From Bacillota bacterium (GTDB taxonomy: Bacteria > Bacillota > UBA4882 > UBA8346), in contig JAEXDA010000038.1 of the NCBI GenBank assembly GCA_023401925.1, forward strand, positions 1 through 31,368: 31,368 bases of DNA, given 5' to 3'. Position numbers and translations under genes: made by a program. Position 1 is the first letter of the stretch; each line of letters opens with the position of its first letter. The notes below the pieces were generated by a model. It made no database searches and was not told where the DNA came from. It was given only the letters and a program-made list of their open reading frames with translations. Below, in pieces: positions 1 through 7,523 of this stretch.

Positions 1-84
1 TACAGCGAGGCGCTGATGGACGGAATGTCGATTGGATATTGGGTGGCCTTGGTTGGACAAGGAGTAGATAAAATAAAAGTTTGA
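1..84 (+). CDS. C-terminal fragment of an unidentified protein
   Basis: Frame 1 is open from the window edge to a TGA at 82-84 and gives 27 residues ending in GQGVDKIKV. Only the tail of the gene is inside the window, so no family can be assigned. No clear hairpin terminator follows immediately. The next element is an inverted repeat at 138-186 that could act as one. The reading is supported only by frame continuity and by the end of coding-like sequence at this point. Confidence 0.4.
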   Translation, partial: YSEALMDGMSIGYWVALVGQGVDKIKV

Positions 85-137
85 AATGACTGACTCACCC
101 CTTCAGGAACCTGATCGGCCAGAGAAATTAGCAGCAA

Positions 138-186
138 TTCCCCTCCCTTTGACTGATAGCTAAAAAACACTGGAAAGGGAGGGGAA
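138..186. repeat. Perfect 13-bp inverted repeat (TTCCCCTCCCTTT / AAAGGGAGGGGAA)
   Basis: TTCCCCTCCCTTT at 138-150 is the exact reverse complement of AAAGGGAGGGGAA at 174-186, with a 23-bp loop. The same arm recurs at 299-311, and an inverted 12-bp version (AAAGGGAGGGGA) occurs at 459-470. The 85-743 region therefore carries several copies of one palindromic unit. There is no T-run, so it is not a typical terminator. A REP/MITE-like dispersed repeat is the best reading. Confidence 0.6.
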
Positions 187-298
187 GGTCGGATGATACG
201 ACATATAGCGACATTTTTTGATTGGAAAGTCTTCGATGATACCTTTACGATGACCAAGATTTGGGCCCCCTTTTTGGTAAATCTGTAATATAACGAAT

Positions 299-470
299 TT
301 CCCCTCCCTTTCACTAAAATTTAGCAGCTTCGGGGCTGTCCCAAAAAGTAAATTTTAACGATAAAGAAATACAATATATTGAAGTCAAACCATTCGATGA
401 AGCTATATATTGTATTTCTTATTGATTTTGAATTGCTTTTTAGACAGCCTCGGCAGTCAAAGGGAGGGGA
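299..470. mobile_element. MITE-like nested palindromic element
   Basis: The outer boundaries are CCCCTCCCTTT (301-311) and AAAGGGAGGGG (459-469). Inside lie two imperfect inverted arms, about 331-379 and 405-453. The outer ends of the arms share GGCTGTC plus an A-run. The inner 16 bp (AAGAAATACAATATAT at 364-379 and its complement at 405-420) match perfectly around a 25-bp loop, while the middle of each arm is degenerate. GGCTGTC ends are common at terminal repeats of insertion sequences and their MITE derivatives. No transposase is encoded. No clear target-site duplication was identified by eye. Confidence 0.5.
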
Positions 471-685
471 GAAGCAAACTGCTAGCTACCGGCATTTAAG
501 TAACTGGGGTGTGAGTTGGGAAAATCCTTTTTTATTGCATCCCCCAGAAGTCGCCAAAAGAAAAATCAACAGAAATCGATTCCATATTTAAATCGAATGT
601 ACCTAGCGGCACTGATTTTAAAATCCGTTTCATCGGTCTAATCCGTTAAATCCTGGTTCAGACGAATGTTTAGGCAATAATAAAA

Positions 686-725
686 AGCCCCAAAATAGAC
701 CCGAAATTGGGAGAGGGTAGGGGCT
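686..725. promoter_or_regulatory. Leader hairpin just upstream of the DUF6809-like gene
   Basis: AGCCCC at 686-691 can pair with GGGGCT at 720-725, with ACCC/GGGT pairing nested inside. The 3' arm ends a few bases before the ribosome-binding site of the gene starting at 744. Read on the minus strand, the stem is followed by TTTTTATTATT, so it could also end leftward transcription. Whether it is a regulatory leader or a terminator cannot be decided from sequence. Confidence 0.3.
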
Positions 726-743
726 AGAAAGAAGGCATGTCCC

Positions 744-1043
744 ATGAAATCCATTCTGGAAGAGTTATTTTACGGCCAGATCTTCCCCTTCGAACGGATT
801 GTTCCCCAAGATCCCGAGTATCGCCCCTTAAACCAAAAAATATCCGATATCAAGAAAACGTTGCAAGAGAGAATCACGGCGGAAGATTACAAGGCGCTGG
901 AAGGGCTTTTGGATTTGGGTTGCGACTCAAGTGTGATGGAAGCTTACGCTTCCTTTGAATATGGGTTTAAGCTCGGCGCGCTAACCATGCTGGAGGTGCT
1001 CAGCAATAAGGGAGAGGGAATATGTCGTCCAAACGGGTTTTAA
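744..1043 (+). CDS. DUF6809-like small protein
   Basis: The 99-residue protein begins MKSILEELFYGQIFPFE and continues with a charged helix-rich middle (ISDIKKTLQERIT) and a late motif FEYGFKLGALTMLEVL. This layout matches the DUF6809 family of roughly 90-100-residue proteins common in Clostridia, whose members start MKSILEELYYG and carry a FxxGFRLGxxLMxE motif. The function of the family is unknown. An AGAAGG ribosome-binding site ends 8-9 bases before the ATG. The protein has no signal peptide or membrane segment and is probably cytoplasmic. It is a single gene facing the convergent yitT-like gene. Confidence 0.7.
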   Translation: MKSILEELFYGQIFPFERIVPQDPEYRPLNQKISDIKKTLQERITAEDYKALEGLLDLGCDSSVMEAYASFEYGFKLGALTMLEVLSNKGEGICRPNGF

Positions 1044-1067
1044 ATTTTCACCCTCAAATCTCTATAT

Positions 1068-1925
1068 TTAATGGATATTCCGCTTTTTATGTTTTCCACC
1101 CATTACATCACTGACATCGCTGATGGTCATAAAAGCCTCCTCATCGATATCGTGGATAATCGTTTTTAATTTCACAATTTCCAAACGGGTCACCACGGAA
1201 TAAATCGCGTTTTTTTCTTGACCGCTGAATCCGCCTTTCGCTTCCAAAAAGGTCACTCCTCTGCCTAACCGCGCCGTAATGACCTCGGCAATCTCCGGCC
1301 CTTTCTCGGTGATGATCAAAGCGGCCTTGGTTTCATCCAGGCCTTCGATGGTGATGTCAATCATTTTGTAGGCGATAAAATAAGCAATCAGCGAGTACAT
1401 CGCCTTATTCCAACCAAAGACGAATCCGGCGCTGGCCAAGATGAAAAGGTTAAAAAACATAATGATTTCACCGACGGAAAAACCGGTCTTTTTATTCAGA
1501 AAAATGGCGATGATTTCCGTTCCGTCGAGAGACCCGCCGTAACGGATGATGATCCCGACTCCAATTCCCAGAATGATGCCGCCGAAAACCGTCGCCAGCA
1601 GCACATCGTGAGTGACGCCCGGAATCGGATGGAGAACCGAAACCCATATTGCCAGGGAAGTTACGGAAAACAGGGTGGATATTACAAAAGTCTTGCCGAT
1701 TTGTTTGTAACCGAAGATGAGAAAGGGAATGTTAAGAATGAAAATGAAAATGCCCAGTGAAAAATGACTTAAATAGCTTGAGATAATCGATACCCCGGTA
1801 ATACCGCCGTCGATGATTCTGTTGGGTATCAGGAATTCTTCCAGTCCAACTGCAGCCAGTACCGCTCCCAACTCAAAAAACAAGTATTTCTTGATGGTTT
1901 TTAATAAACCATAATTTCTTTTCAT
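1068..1925 (-). CDS. YitT family membrane protein (DUF161 + DUF2179)
   Basis: The 285-residue protein has five or six hydrophobic segments in its first 200 residues, including a GGITGVSIISSYL stretch typical of YitT_membrane. A soluble C-terminal DUF2179 domain follows from about residue 205 to 280 (GRGVTFLEAKGGFSG, then DEEAFMTISDVSDVMGG). YitT-family proteins are widespread in Firmicutes and their transport role is not established. The start is an ATG with a GGGGGTC ribosome-binding site 5-6 bases upstream on the minus strand. It is divergent from the metallophosphoesterase gene and convergent with the DUF6809-like gene. No operon partner is visible. Confidence 0.9.
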   Translation of the reverse strand: MKRNYGLLKTIKKYLFFELGAVLAAVGLEEFLIPNRIIDGGITGVSIISSYLSHFSLGIFIFILNIPFLIFGYKQIGKTFVISTLFSVTSLAIWVSVLHPIPGVTHDVLLATVFGGIILGIGVGIIIRYGGSLDGTEIIAIFLNKKTGFSVGEIIMFFNLFILASAGFVFGWNKAMYSLIAYFIAYKMIDITIEGLDETKAALIITEKGPEIAEVITARLGRGVTFLEAKGGFSGQEKNAIYSVVTRLEIVKLKTIIHDIDEEAFMTISDVSDVMGGKHKKRNIH

Positions 1926-2000
1926 TAAACGACCCCCATTTGAAGTAACGAAAAACGTAACGTAAGAATACAGAACCGATGAAACTCATTGGTGTATGGT

Positions 2001-2023
2001 AAAAACTCCCCGCGGAGTTTTTT
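2001..2023. terminator. Bidirectional terminator-like hairpin between divergent genes
   Basis: AAAAACTCC (2001-2009) and GGAGTTTTT (2014-2022) form a 9-bp perfect stem with a CCGC loop, and T-runs flank it in both directions. It lies between the divergent yitT-like and metallophosphoesterase genes, where no obvious gene ends. It may attenuate one of the leaders or end an unrecognised short transcript. Confidence 0.55.
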
Positions 2024-2183
2024 ATCTTCCATCATTTTTTGAAACATTAATAACTTATTATAACATTATTTTTCGTACAATAGAAATGAGATGCGTTCAA
2101 TAAAATCCCTCGGGCAAGGAAGGTAAAGACCGGAGATCGTCGAAACATTGAAATAGATTCCAAGGCCTAAACGGGGGTTTTTG

Positions 2184-2777
2184 ATGAAAATATTAGCGAT
2201 AGCTGATGTTGAAGAGGAAACGATGTATGAAGAAAGAATGAGGCTGAAGATAGGTCCTGTCGATCTCATTATTTCCTGCGGGGATCTCTCGGAGGATTAT
2301 CTGTCCTATGTTTCCACGGTGTACGGTGCACCTCTTTTTTATGTGAGGGGCAATCATGATCAGGCTATTACCAAGACCGTCTCCCTTGGGGAGAATTTAC
2401 ATAACCGGATGGTCCGCTATAAAGGATTTAAATTTCTTGGGTTTGAGGGATGTCCGCGCTATAATAACGGGGTAGTGCAATATACTGAGCGGGAAATGGG
2501 TTTTATGGTGAATAAGGCCATTTTCAGCGCCTGGTTAGGCGGTAATCCCGATATAGTCGTGACCCATGCCACGCCAAAAGGGATCCATGAGGGAAAAGAC
2601 TTTGCTCACCGGGGATTTGCGGCGTTTAACAAATTGATCGATCATAGCAGGCCCCGCTTTTTTTTACACGGTCATAATCATTTGATTTATAATCCCTTGG
2701 ATCAGGTGCGGGTTTGGGAGAATGGAAAAACTGAAGTAATCAATGTATACGGACATTACGTTTTTACGCTTGAATAA
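2184..2777 (+). CDS. Calcineurin-like metallophosphoesterase
   Basis: The 197-residue protein carries the metallophosphoesterase motif series: D8, GD at 33-34, GNHD at 56-59, THATP with H128, and HGHNH at 162-166. These residues bind a dinuclear metal centre that hydrolyses phosphoesters. The substrate cannot be inferred. The first motif reads ADVEE, so the His of the usual DxH signature is absent. Related Firmicute proteins that begin ISDEES appear to share this. I chose the ATG at 2184, six bases after GGGGG. An in-frame TTG directly precedes it. The protein has no signal peptide and is probably cytoplasmic. nudC follows 20 bp downstream, so the two are likely co-transcribed. Confidence 0.85.
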   Translation: MKILAIADVEEETMYEERMRLKIGPVDLIISCGDLSEDYLSYVSTVYGAPLFYVRGNHDQAITKTVSLGENLHNRMVRYKGFKFLGFEGCPRYNNGVVQYTEREMGFMVNKAIFSAWLGGNPDIVVTHATPKGIHEGKDFAHRGFAAFNKLIDHSRPRFFLHGHNHLIYNPLDQVRVWENGKTEVINVYGHYVFTLE

Positions 2778-2797
2778 ACATCATGGGAGAATGTGCG

Positions 2798-3661
2798 ATG
2801 AATTTTATACCCGGCACTTGCCTCAATCACCCAAAGGATTCCGCAGCTTACTGGTTTTTGTTCCACGACCATCAAGTCCTGATGGATAGTTCTCCCGATA
2901 CCAGCAGTGTCTCCGATACCAGCGGTATCCCCGGTAATCCAAGCGGAGTCGGTTATCACTTGCCGTTAGCCACCGGAGAAATATTCGCTTTAACCAGCAC
3001 TGAACGTTATTTGGGAACAATGGAAGGGCATCCCTGTTATTTTGCCACCGTTGCGGCCAATCAGGATTTTCCTGCCACATACAGTTTTATTAAGGTACGC
3101 GACCTTTACGGGAAGATGCCGGAAGATTTATTTTGGCTTGTGGGTCGGGCCTTTCACCTTTCCAATTGGGATCGGCATACTTTATATTGCGGCAGTTGCG
3201 GCGCTCCCACCGAACCTGCCGCCGAAGAAAGGGCTAAAATTTGCCCCCGTTGTCGGGAGCTTATTTTCCCCCGGATTTCTCCGGCGATTATCGTGGCGAT
3301 CACTAAGGGCAACCAAATTTTGTTAGCCCGCAATCGCAATCTTCCAGGAGATCTTCGTACAGTGATTGCCGGTTTTGTGGAGCCCGGGGAATCATTGGAG
3401 GAATGTCTGCGCAGAGAAGTCCGGGAAGAAGTGGGTATCGAAGTTAAGAATATTCAATACTTCGCCAGTCAACCCTGGCCATTTCCCGATTCTTTAATGG
3501 TTGCTTTTGTGGCCGAATATGAAAGCGGGGATATCAAAGTCGACGGCAGGGAAATCGTTGAAGCGAATTGGTATACCGCCGGTAATCTTCCCCCGCTCCC
3601 GGGAAGAATCAGTGTCGCCAGGAAGTTGATTGACTGGTTTACCGCCCGTTACAGCGAATAA
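2798..3661 (+). CDS. nudC: NAD+ diphosphatase (NADH pyrophosphatase), Nudix family
   Basis: The 287-residue protein has a zinc ribbon (C131, C134, C149, C152), a Nudix box at about 192-214 (GFVEPGESLEECLRREVREE) and the NudC signature SQPWPFPDS at 224-232. NudC hydrolyses NAD(H) to NMN(H) and AMP and, in E. coli, removes NAD caps from RNA. I chose ATG 2798, which lies 8 bases after GGGAG. An in-frame ATG at 2783 has no ribosome-binding site. The N-terminal domain contains a Ser/Asp/Gly-rich insert at about residues 30-50, encoded by two imperfect 18-bp tandem repeats. The gene follows the metallophosphoesterase closely. Confidence 0.92.
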   Translation: MNFIPGTCLNHPKDSAAYWFLFHDHQVLMDSSPDTSSVSDTSGIPGNPSGVGYHLPLATGEIFALTSTERYLGTMEGHPCYFATVAANQDFPATYSFIKVRDLYGKMPEDLFWLVGRAFHLSNWDRHTLYCGSCGAPTEPAAEERAKICPRCRELIFPRISPAIIVAITKGNQILLARNRNLPGDLRTVIAGFVEPGESLEECLRREVREEVGIEVKNIQYFASQPWPFPDSLMVAFVAEYESGDIKVDGREIVEANWYTAGNLPPLPGRISVARKLIDWFTARYSE

Positions 3662-3702
3662 ACCGTTTACTGAAAATTAATGAATGTGGAATTGGATGAC
3701 AA

Positions 3703-3732
3703 TTGACTGACAATCAGTCAGTGAAATATAAT
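3703..3732 (+). promoter_or_regulatory. Promoter with TetR-type operator in the spacer
   Basis: TTGACT (3703-3708) and TATAAT (3727-3732) are separated by 18 bp and form a strong sigma-A-like promoter. The palindrome TGACTGA-CAA-TCAGTCA (3704-3720) overlaps the -35 box and spacer. Such a site directly in front of a tetR gene is the usual arrangement for autorepression. The promoter probably drives the whole tetR-ABC-permease-adaptor operon. Confidence 0.75.
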
Positions 3733-3775
3733 AACTTTAGAGAAGGAAAAGGACGTTGAAGGAGTTGCCTCTAAG

Positions 3776-4426
3776 TTGAGTAAAACCAGGATTACCAAAG
3801 AACCGGAAACCAGAAAAAACGAGATCATCGACGCCGCAGGGGAACTTTTTTTAACCCAAGGTTTTGATGAAACTTCGGTGAGTGACATCGTTGCCAAGGT
3901 AGGGGTGGCTCAGGGTTTATTTTATTATTACTTTAAATCCAAAAATGAAATTTTGGATCAAGTGGTGGACCGTTTCGCCGAGCATTTAATGGAAAACGTT
4001 TATCAGATCGGTAACGACGATACTTTAAATAGTATTCAAAAGCTAAAAACCATCTTCCGGATGATGTTGTTCCCGGAACCTGAAAATCGAAAAATTTTTG
4101 TGTATCTCCATGCGGAAAAAAATGAGCGGTTGCACAACCGGATGGCCCAGCGCTGGATGGATGGAATCATTACGCTGTTTTTAAACATTATTGGGCGGGG
4201 AGTCAAGGAGAAACTCTTTGATGTTGAGTATCCCCGGGAGACGCTGGAGATCATGATGGGAGGTTTTGAACCCTATTTTCATAGTGTCTATAGAAAACCT
4301 TACTCGTCCGAACAATTTATTCAAAGGGTTCAGGCCGGTTTGGCCATCCTGGAAAAAACCTTGGGCGCGGCAAAAGGTAGTTTACAAATCACTGATACCG
4401 AGGTGAACGGTAAATATGACGAATGA
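3776..4426 (+). CDS. TetR/AcrR family transcriptional regulator
   Basis: The 216-residue protein has an N-terminal TetR helix-turn-helix at about residues 14-60 (IIDAAGELFLTQGFDETSV, then GLFYYYFKSKNEIL). A helical ligand-binding domain of no recognised specificity follows. The start is TTG at 3776, with AAGGAG 11 bases upstream. A nearer in-frame ATG is lacking. It is the first gene of an export operon and overlaps the ATPase gene by 11 bp, so it most likely represses that operon through the palindrome at 3704-3720. The inducer is unknown. Confidence 0.9.
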   Translation: MSKTRITKEPETRKNEIIDAAGELFLTQGFDETSVSDIVAKVGVAQGLFYYYFKSKNEILDQVVDRFAEHLMENVYQIGNDDTLNSIQKLKTIFRMMLFPEPENRKIFVYLHAEKNERLHNRMAQRWMDGIITLFLNIIGRGVKEKLFDVEYPRETLEIMMGGFEPYFHSVYRKPYSSEQFIQRVQAGLAILEKTLGAAKGSLQITDTEVNGKYDE

Positions 4427-5126
4427 AGCGATGATTTGTTTACATGACATGATAAAGGAATATCGGGTCGGCGAGGTTACGATCAGGGCCGCCGACGGCA
4501 TTAGTTTCGAGACTTTTCCGGGCGAGTTGACGGTGGTTCTCGGACCCAGCGGGGCCGGTAAAAGTACCGTCTTAAATATTATTGGGGGAATGGACCGCCC
4601 AAGTAGCGGGGAAATCTGGGTGGAAGGGCAAAATATTGCGGGCTACTCCGATAAGGAATTAACTTTCTACCGGCGCAAAAAGATTGGCTTTGTCTTTCAG
4701 TTTTATAACCTGATGCCCAACCTGACCGCGCTGGAAAATGTTGAGCTGGCAGCCCAAATCAGCGATAACCCGCTGGATATCAAGGAAGTCATGGAAGCAG
4801 TGGAACTTGGCAAACGCCTCGACAATTTCCCGGCTCAATTATCCGGTGGCGAACAACAACGGGTGGCCATCGCCCGGGCGGTTGCCAAAAATCCTTTACT
4901 GTTGCTTTGCGATGAGCCCACCGGAGCCCTCGATTATCAGACCGGTAAATCCATTTTAAGTCTTTTATCCAAGGTCAATAAGGAAATGAAAAAGTCGGTG
5001 ATGATCATCACTCACAATTCGGCCTTGGCAGCCATGGCCCACCGAGTCATCCGGATTAAAAACGGCCGGGTGGAAAAAGTTGAACACCAGGAAAATCCGG
5101 AACCGGTGGAAAGGATTGAATGGTAA
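4416..5126 (+). CDS. ABC transporter ATP-binding protein (MacB/LolD type)
   Basis: The 236-residue protein is a complete ABC ATPase. It has Walker A GPSGAGKST at 43-51, the Q-loop at Q95, signature LSGGEQQR at 142-149, Walker B LLLLCDEPTGALD at 161-173 and the switch histidine H200. The sequence style is that of the MacB/LolD/FtsE group, which powers mechanotransmission-type exporters with FtsX-like permeases. The start ATG at 4416 overlaps the end of tetR, and the permease start overlaps its stop. The ATPase, permease and adaptor therefore appear translationally coupled. It would act at the cytoplasmic face of the inner membrane. Confidence 0.93.
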   Translation: MTNEAMICLHDMIKEYRVGEVTIRAADGISFETFPGELTVVLGPSGAGKSTVLNIIGGMDRPSSGEIWVEGQNIAGYSDKELTFYRRKKIGFVFQFYNLMPNLTALENVELAAQISDNPLDIKEVMEAVELGKRLDNFPAQLSGGEQQRVAIARAVAKNPLLLLCDEPTGALDYQTGKSILSLLSKVNKEMKKSVMIITHNSALAAMAHRVIRIKNGRVEKVEHQENPEPVERIEW

Positions 5127-7501
5127 TGAGGCTTTTTTTAAAAAAATCACTGCGGGATATCCGGGAGGCCAGAGGACAATTTGCTTCCATTTTACTGGTG
5201 ACCGTCATCGGTGTATCCTTTTATATCGGCTTGAATTCCGCGCTGCTAAATTTACAATCGGCCAGCGATAAATATTTCAGCGCTTACCGTTTGGCCGATC
5301 TCTGGCTGTCTTTTCAAAAAGCGCCGGAAACTGTTTTAACCCGCATGAAGCGCTTTCCGGAAGTAAAACAAGTCACCGGCAGGGTGGTTAGCGATCAACA
5401 GCTTACGATCCATCAACATGATGCCGTGATCCGCTTGATAACCTTACCGGATGTCCGCCAGGAAACTGTGAATGATATTATGCTCAAAGCCGGCCGGTAT
5501 TTTACAGCGGATCAGGGCAATCAATGCCTGGTTGATGAGGCCTTCTTTCAAGCCCAGGACTTGCAGTTCGGTGATGTTTTGGAACCGATCATCAACGGCA
5601 ATAGAGTCAAGCTCAAAGTAATCGGAATTGTGAAAAGTCCCGAATATCTTTACCAAATCCGGGATAGCAGCGAGATGGTGCCGGACCCCTTCAGGTTCGG
5701 CATTGTCTATATTAAAAAGTCTTTCGGCCAGGGTATCTTGGGTTTCAATAGTTCGATTAACGATGCTTCGGTTTTGCTTAAGCCCGGAACCGATAGTGAA
5801 CGAATCCAACGGAAGATGGAAAAGGTCTTTCAAAAATACGGGTTGAGCCAAATCACACCCAAAAAAGATCAAATCAGTTTCAATACTTTTTCCGGGGAGA
5901 TTCAGCAGTTGAGTTCGCTGAGCAATCTCTTTCCGATCATTTTTTTAATCGTGGCGGCAACCATCATCTATATTACCATGAGCCGGATCGTTGAAAACCA
6001 GCGGGTTCAGCTCGGTACTTTGAAAGCACTCGGGTACGGCAACTTTCAAATCATGCTTCACTATCTTTCCTACGCCTTTTTCATCGGCTTGGCCGGTAAT
6101 GCTTTCGGCGCCGCCCTAGGAATTTATCTCAGCCAAAAAATGATGGCCATGTATAATACCATTTACCAGCTTCCGCTGGAACAGGTTCGTTCTCACTATG
6201 GACTGGTTTTACCGGCCCTGCTGCTCACGATGTTTTTTTGTCTGGGAGCCGGTTATCATTCGTGCCGCAAAGAATTGCAACTGATTCCGGCCGAGTCCAT
6301 GCGGCCGAAAGCGCCAAAAACGGCTTCCAAAAGTTGGCTTGAACAGATTCCCGCTCTTTGGCGGCGGTTCAATTTCAGTTGGAAAATCATCTTCCGGAAT
6401 ATTTTTCGTTACAAGCAACGGGCTTTGCTGACATCGGTGGGAATCATTTTTGCAACGGCTTTGTTACTGTCAGCACTGGGCTTAAATGATTCGATTGGGT
6501 TTTTGATAAAGCAGGAATATTCTACAACCCAGAAGTATGATTTGAACGTTACTTTTAATCAAATGTTGAACCCGGATGAACTAAAATATATTCGAAGTTT
6601 GCCCCACGTTTCTTATGTTGAGCCCATACTTGGTTACGGAGTGGAGATTACCAGCGGTTGGAGAATGAAAAAGTTAGGACTGACGGGTTTGATTGCCAGG
6701 CCCAAACTTTTTCAAATCAGTGATCAACAAAGCCAAAAAGTCGCCGTTCCTTCAAAGGGAATTTTAATTTCCCAGCAGCTTAGTGATACTTTGGGCGCCA
6801 CTGCTGGAGATTTGGTTCAAATCAAACCGACCTGGCCGGGAAAAAACAGCGACCAAGACCGTAAATGGGTGCGGATTCAGAAGGTGGTCGCCCAATATGT
6901 GGGGCAAAGCGCCTATGGCGGGTTGGATTTTTGCAGCCGGTTGTTGCATGAAGGTCCATTGGCCAACGGATGCATGATCAAACTGGACGATCTTGATTAT
7001 CAGGATAAAGTCACCGCTAAAATCAAGGAAATGCCGACTGTGGCTTCGATTCAATCAAGAACGGTAGCACTGTCCAATTTGCTGAAAGCCGAGAGCCAAT
7101 CGGTAGTTTCCATCAGCATCATGATACTGGCCAGCGGTCTCCTGGCCTTTGCGGTGATTTACAACATCACCACCATCAACATTTTTGAACGCCGCCGGGA
7201 ACTGGCCACCTTAAAGGTATTGGGGTTTACCTCCTCAGAAATGCGGCAACTGGTGTTTAATGAAAATTTGATCATCACGGTTTTGGCAATGGGGTGTGGA
7301 TTATTGGTAGGAGGGCACTTGCTGAATTATTTATGTCAGAGTGCCGGCACTGACAATATCAATTTTCCGGCCGTGATAAACGGTCCCAGTTATTTACTGG
7401 CGAGCGCATTGGTAATGTTCTTTAGTATCTCGGCCAACTTGATACTGATGAATAAAATTCATGATATCAACATGGTGGAAGCTTTAAAAAGCAGTGAGTG
7501 A
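5120..7501 (+). CDS. ABC transporter permease with two FtsX domains
   Basis: The 793-residue protein has eight clear hydrophobic segments, near residues 22, 270, 314, 362, 438, 663, 717 and 756. These form two repeats of a membrane helix, a large extracytoplasmic domain and an FtsX bundle. The conserved phrases QLGTLKALGYG and ELATLKVLGF mark the FtsX coupling regions. Unlike E. coli MacB, the ATPase is a separate protein. The double-length permease resembles the unfused lipoprotein- or peptide-exporting group. The start ATG at 5120 overlaps the ATPase stop, and ATG 5126 is an alternative. The HlyD-type adaptor encoded next suggests export across or into the envelope. The substrate is unknown. 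Confidence 0.9.
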   Translation: MVMRLFLKKSLRDIREARGQFASILLVTVIGVSFYIGLNSALLNLQSASDKYFSAYRLADLWLSFQKAPETVLTRMKRFPEVKQVTGRVVSDQQLTIHQHDAVIRLITLPDVRQETVNDIMLKAGRYFTADQGNQCLVDEAFFQAQDLQFGDVLEPIINGNRVKLKVIGIVKSPEYLYQIRDSSEMVPDPFRFGIVYIKKSFGQGILGFNSSINDASVLLKPGTDSERIQRKMEKVFQKYGLSQITPKKDQISFNTFSGEIQQLSSLSNLFPIIFLIVAATIIYITMSRIVENQRVQLGTLKALGYGNFQIMLHYLSYAFFIGLAGNAFGAALGIYLSQKMMAMYNTIYQLPLEQVRSHYGLVLPALLLTMFFCLGAGYHSCRKELQLIPAESMRPKAPKTASKSWLEQIPALWRRFNFSWKIIFRNIFRYKQRALLTSVGIIFATALLLSALGLNDSIGFLIKQEYSTTQKYDLNVTFNQMLNPDELKYIRSLPHVSYVEPILGYGVEITSGWRMKKLGLTGLIARPKLFQISDQQSQKVAVPSKGILISQQLSDTLGATAGDLVQIKPTWPGKNSDQDRKWVRIQKVVAQYVGQSAYGGLDFCSRLLHEGPLANGCMIKLDDLDYQDKVTAKIKEMPTVASIQSRTVALSNLLKAESQSVVSISIMILASGLLAFAVIYNITTINIFERRRELATLKVLGFTSSEMRQLVFNENLIITVLAMGCGLLVGGHLLNYLCQSAGTDNINFPAVINGPSYLLASALVMFFSISANLILMNKIHDINMVEALKSSE

Positions 7502-7523
7502 AGAGAAGGAGGAGCGTTTGATA

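Noticed and set aside
379..591. 70-codon plus-strand open frame
   Set aside because: It lies inside the palindromic element and repeat-rich region, has no ribosome-binding site and resembles no family.
737..958. Plus-strand open frame overlapping the DUF6809-like gene
   Set aside because: It is a frame-shifted shadow of the gene at 744-1043, which has the better start and a recognisable family.
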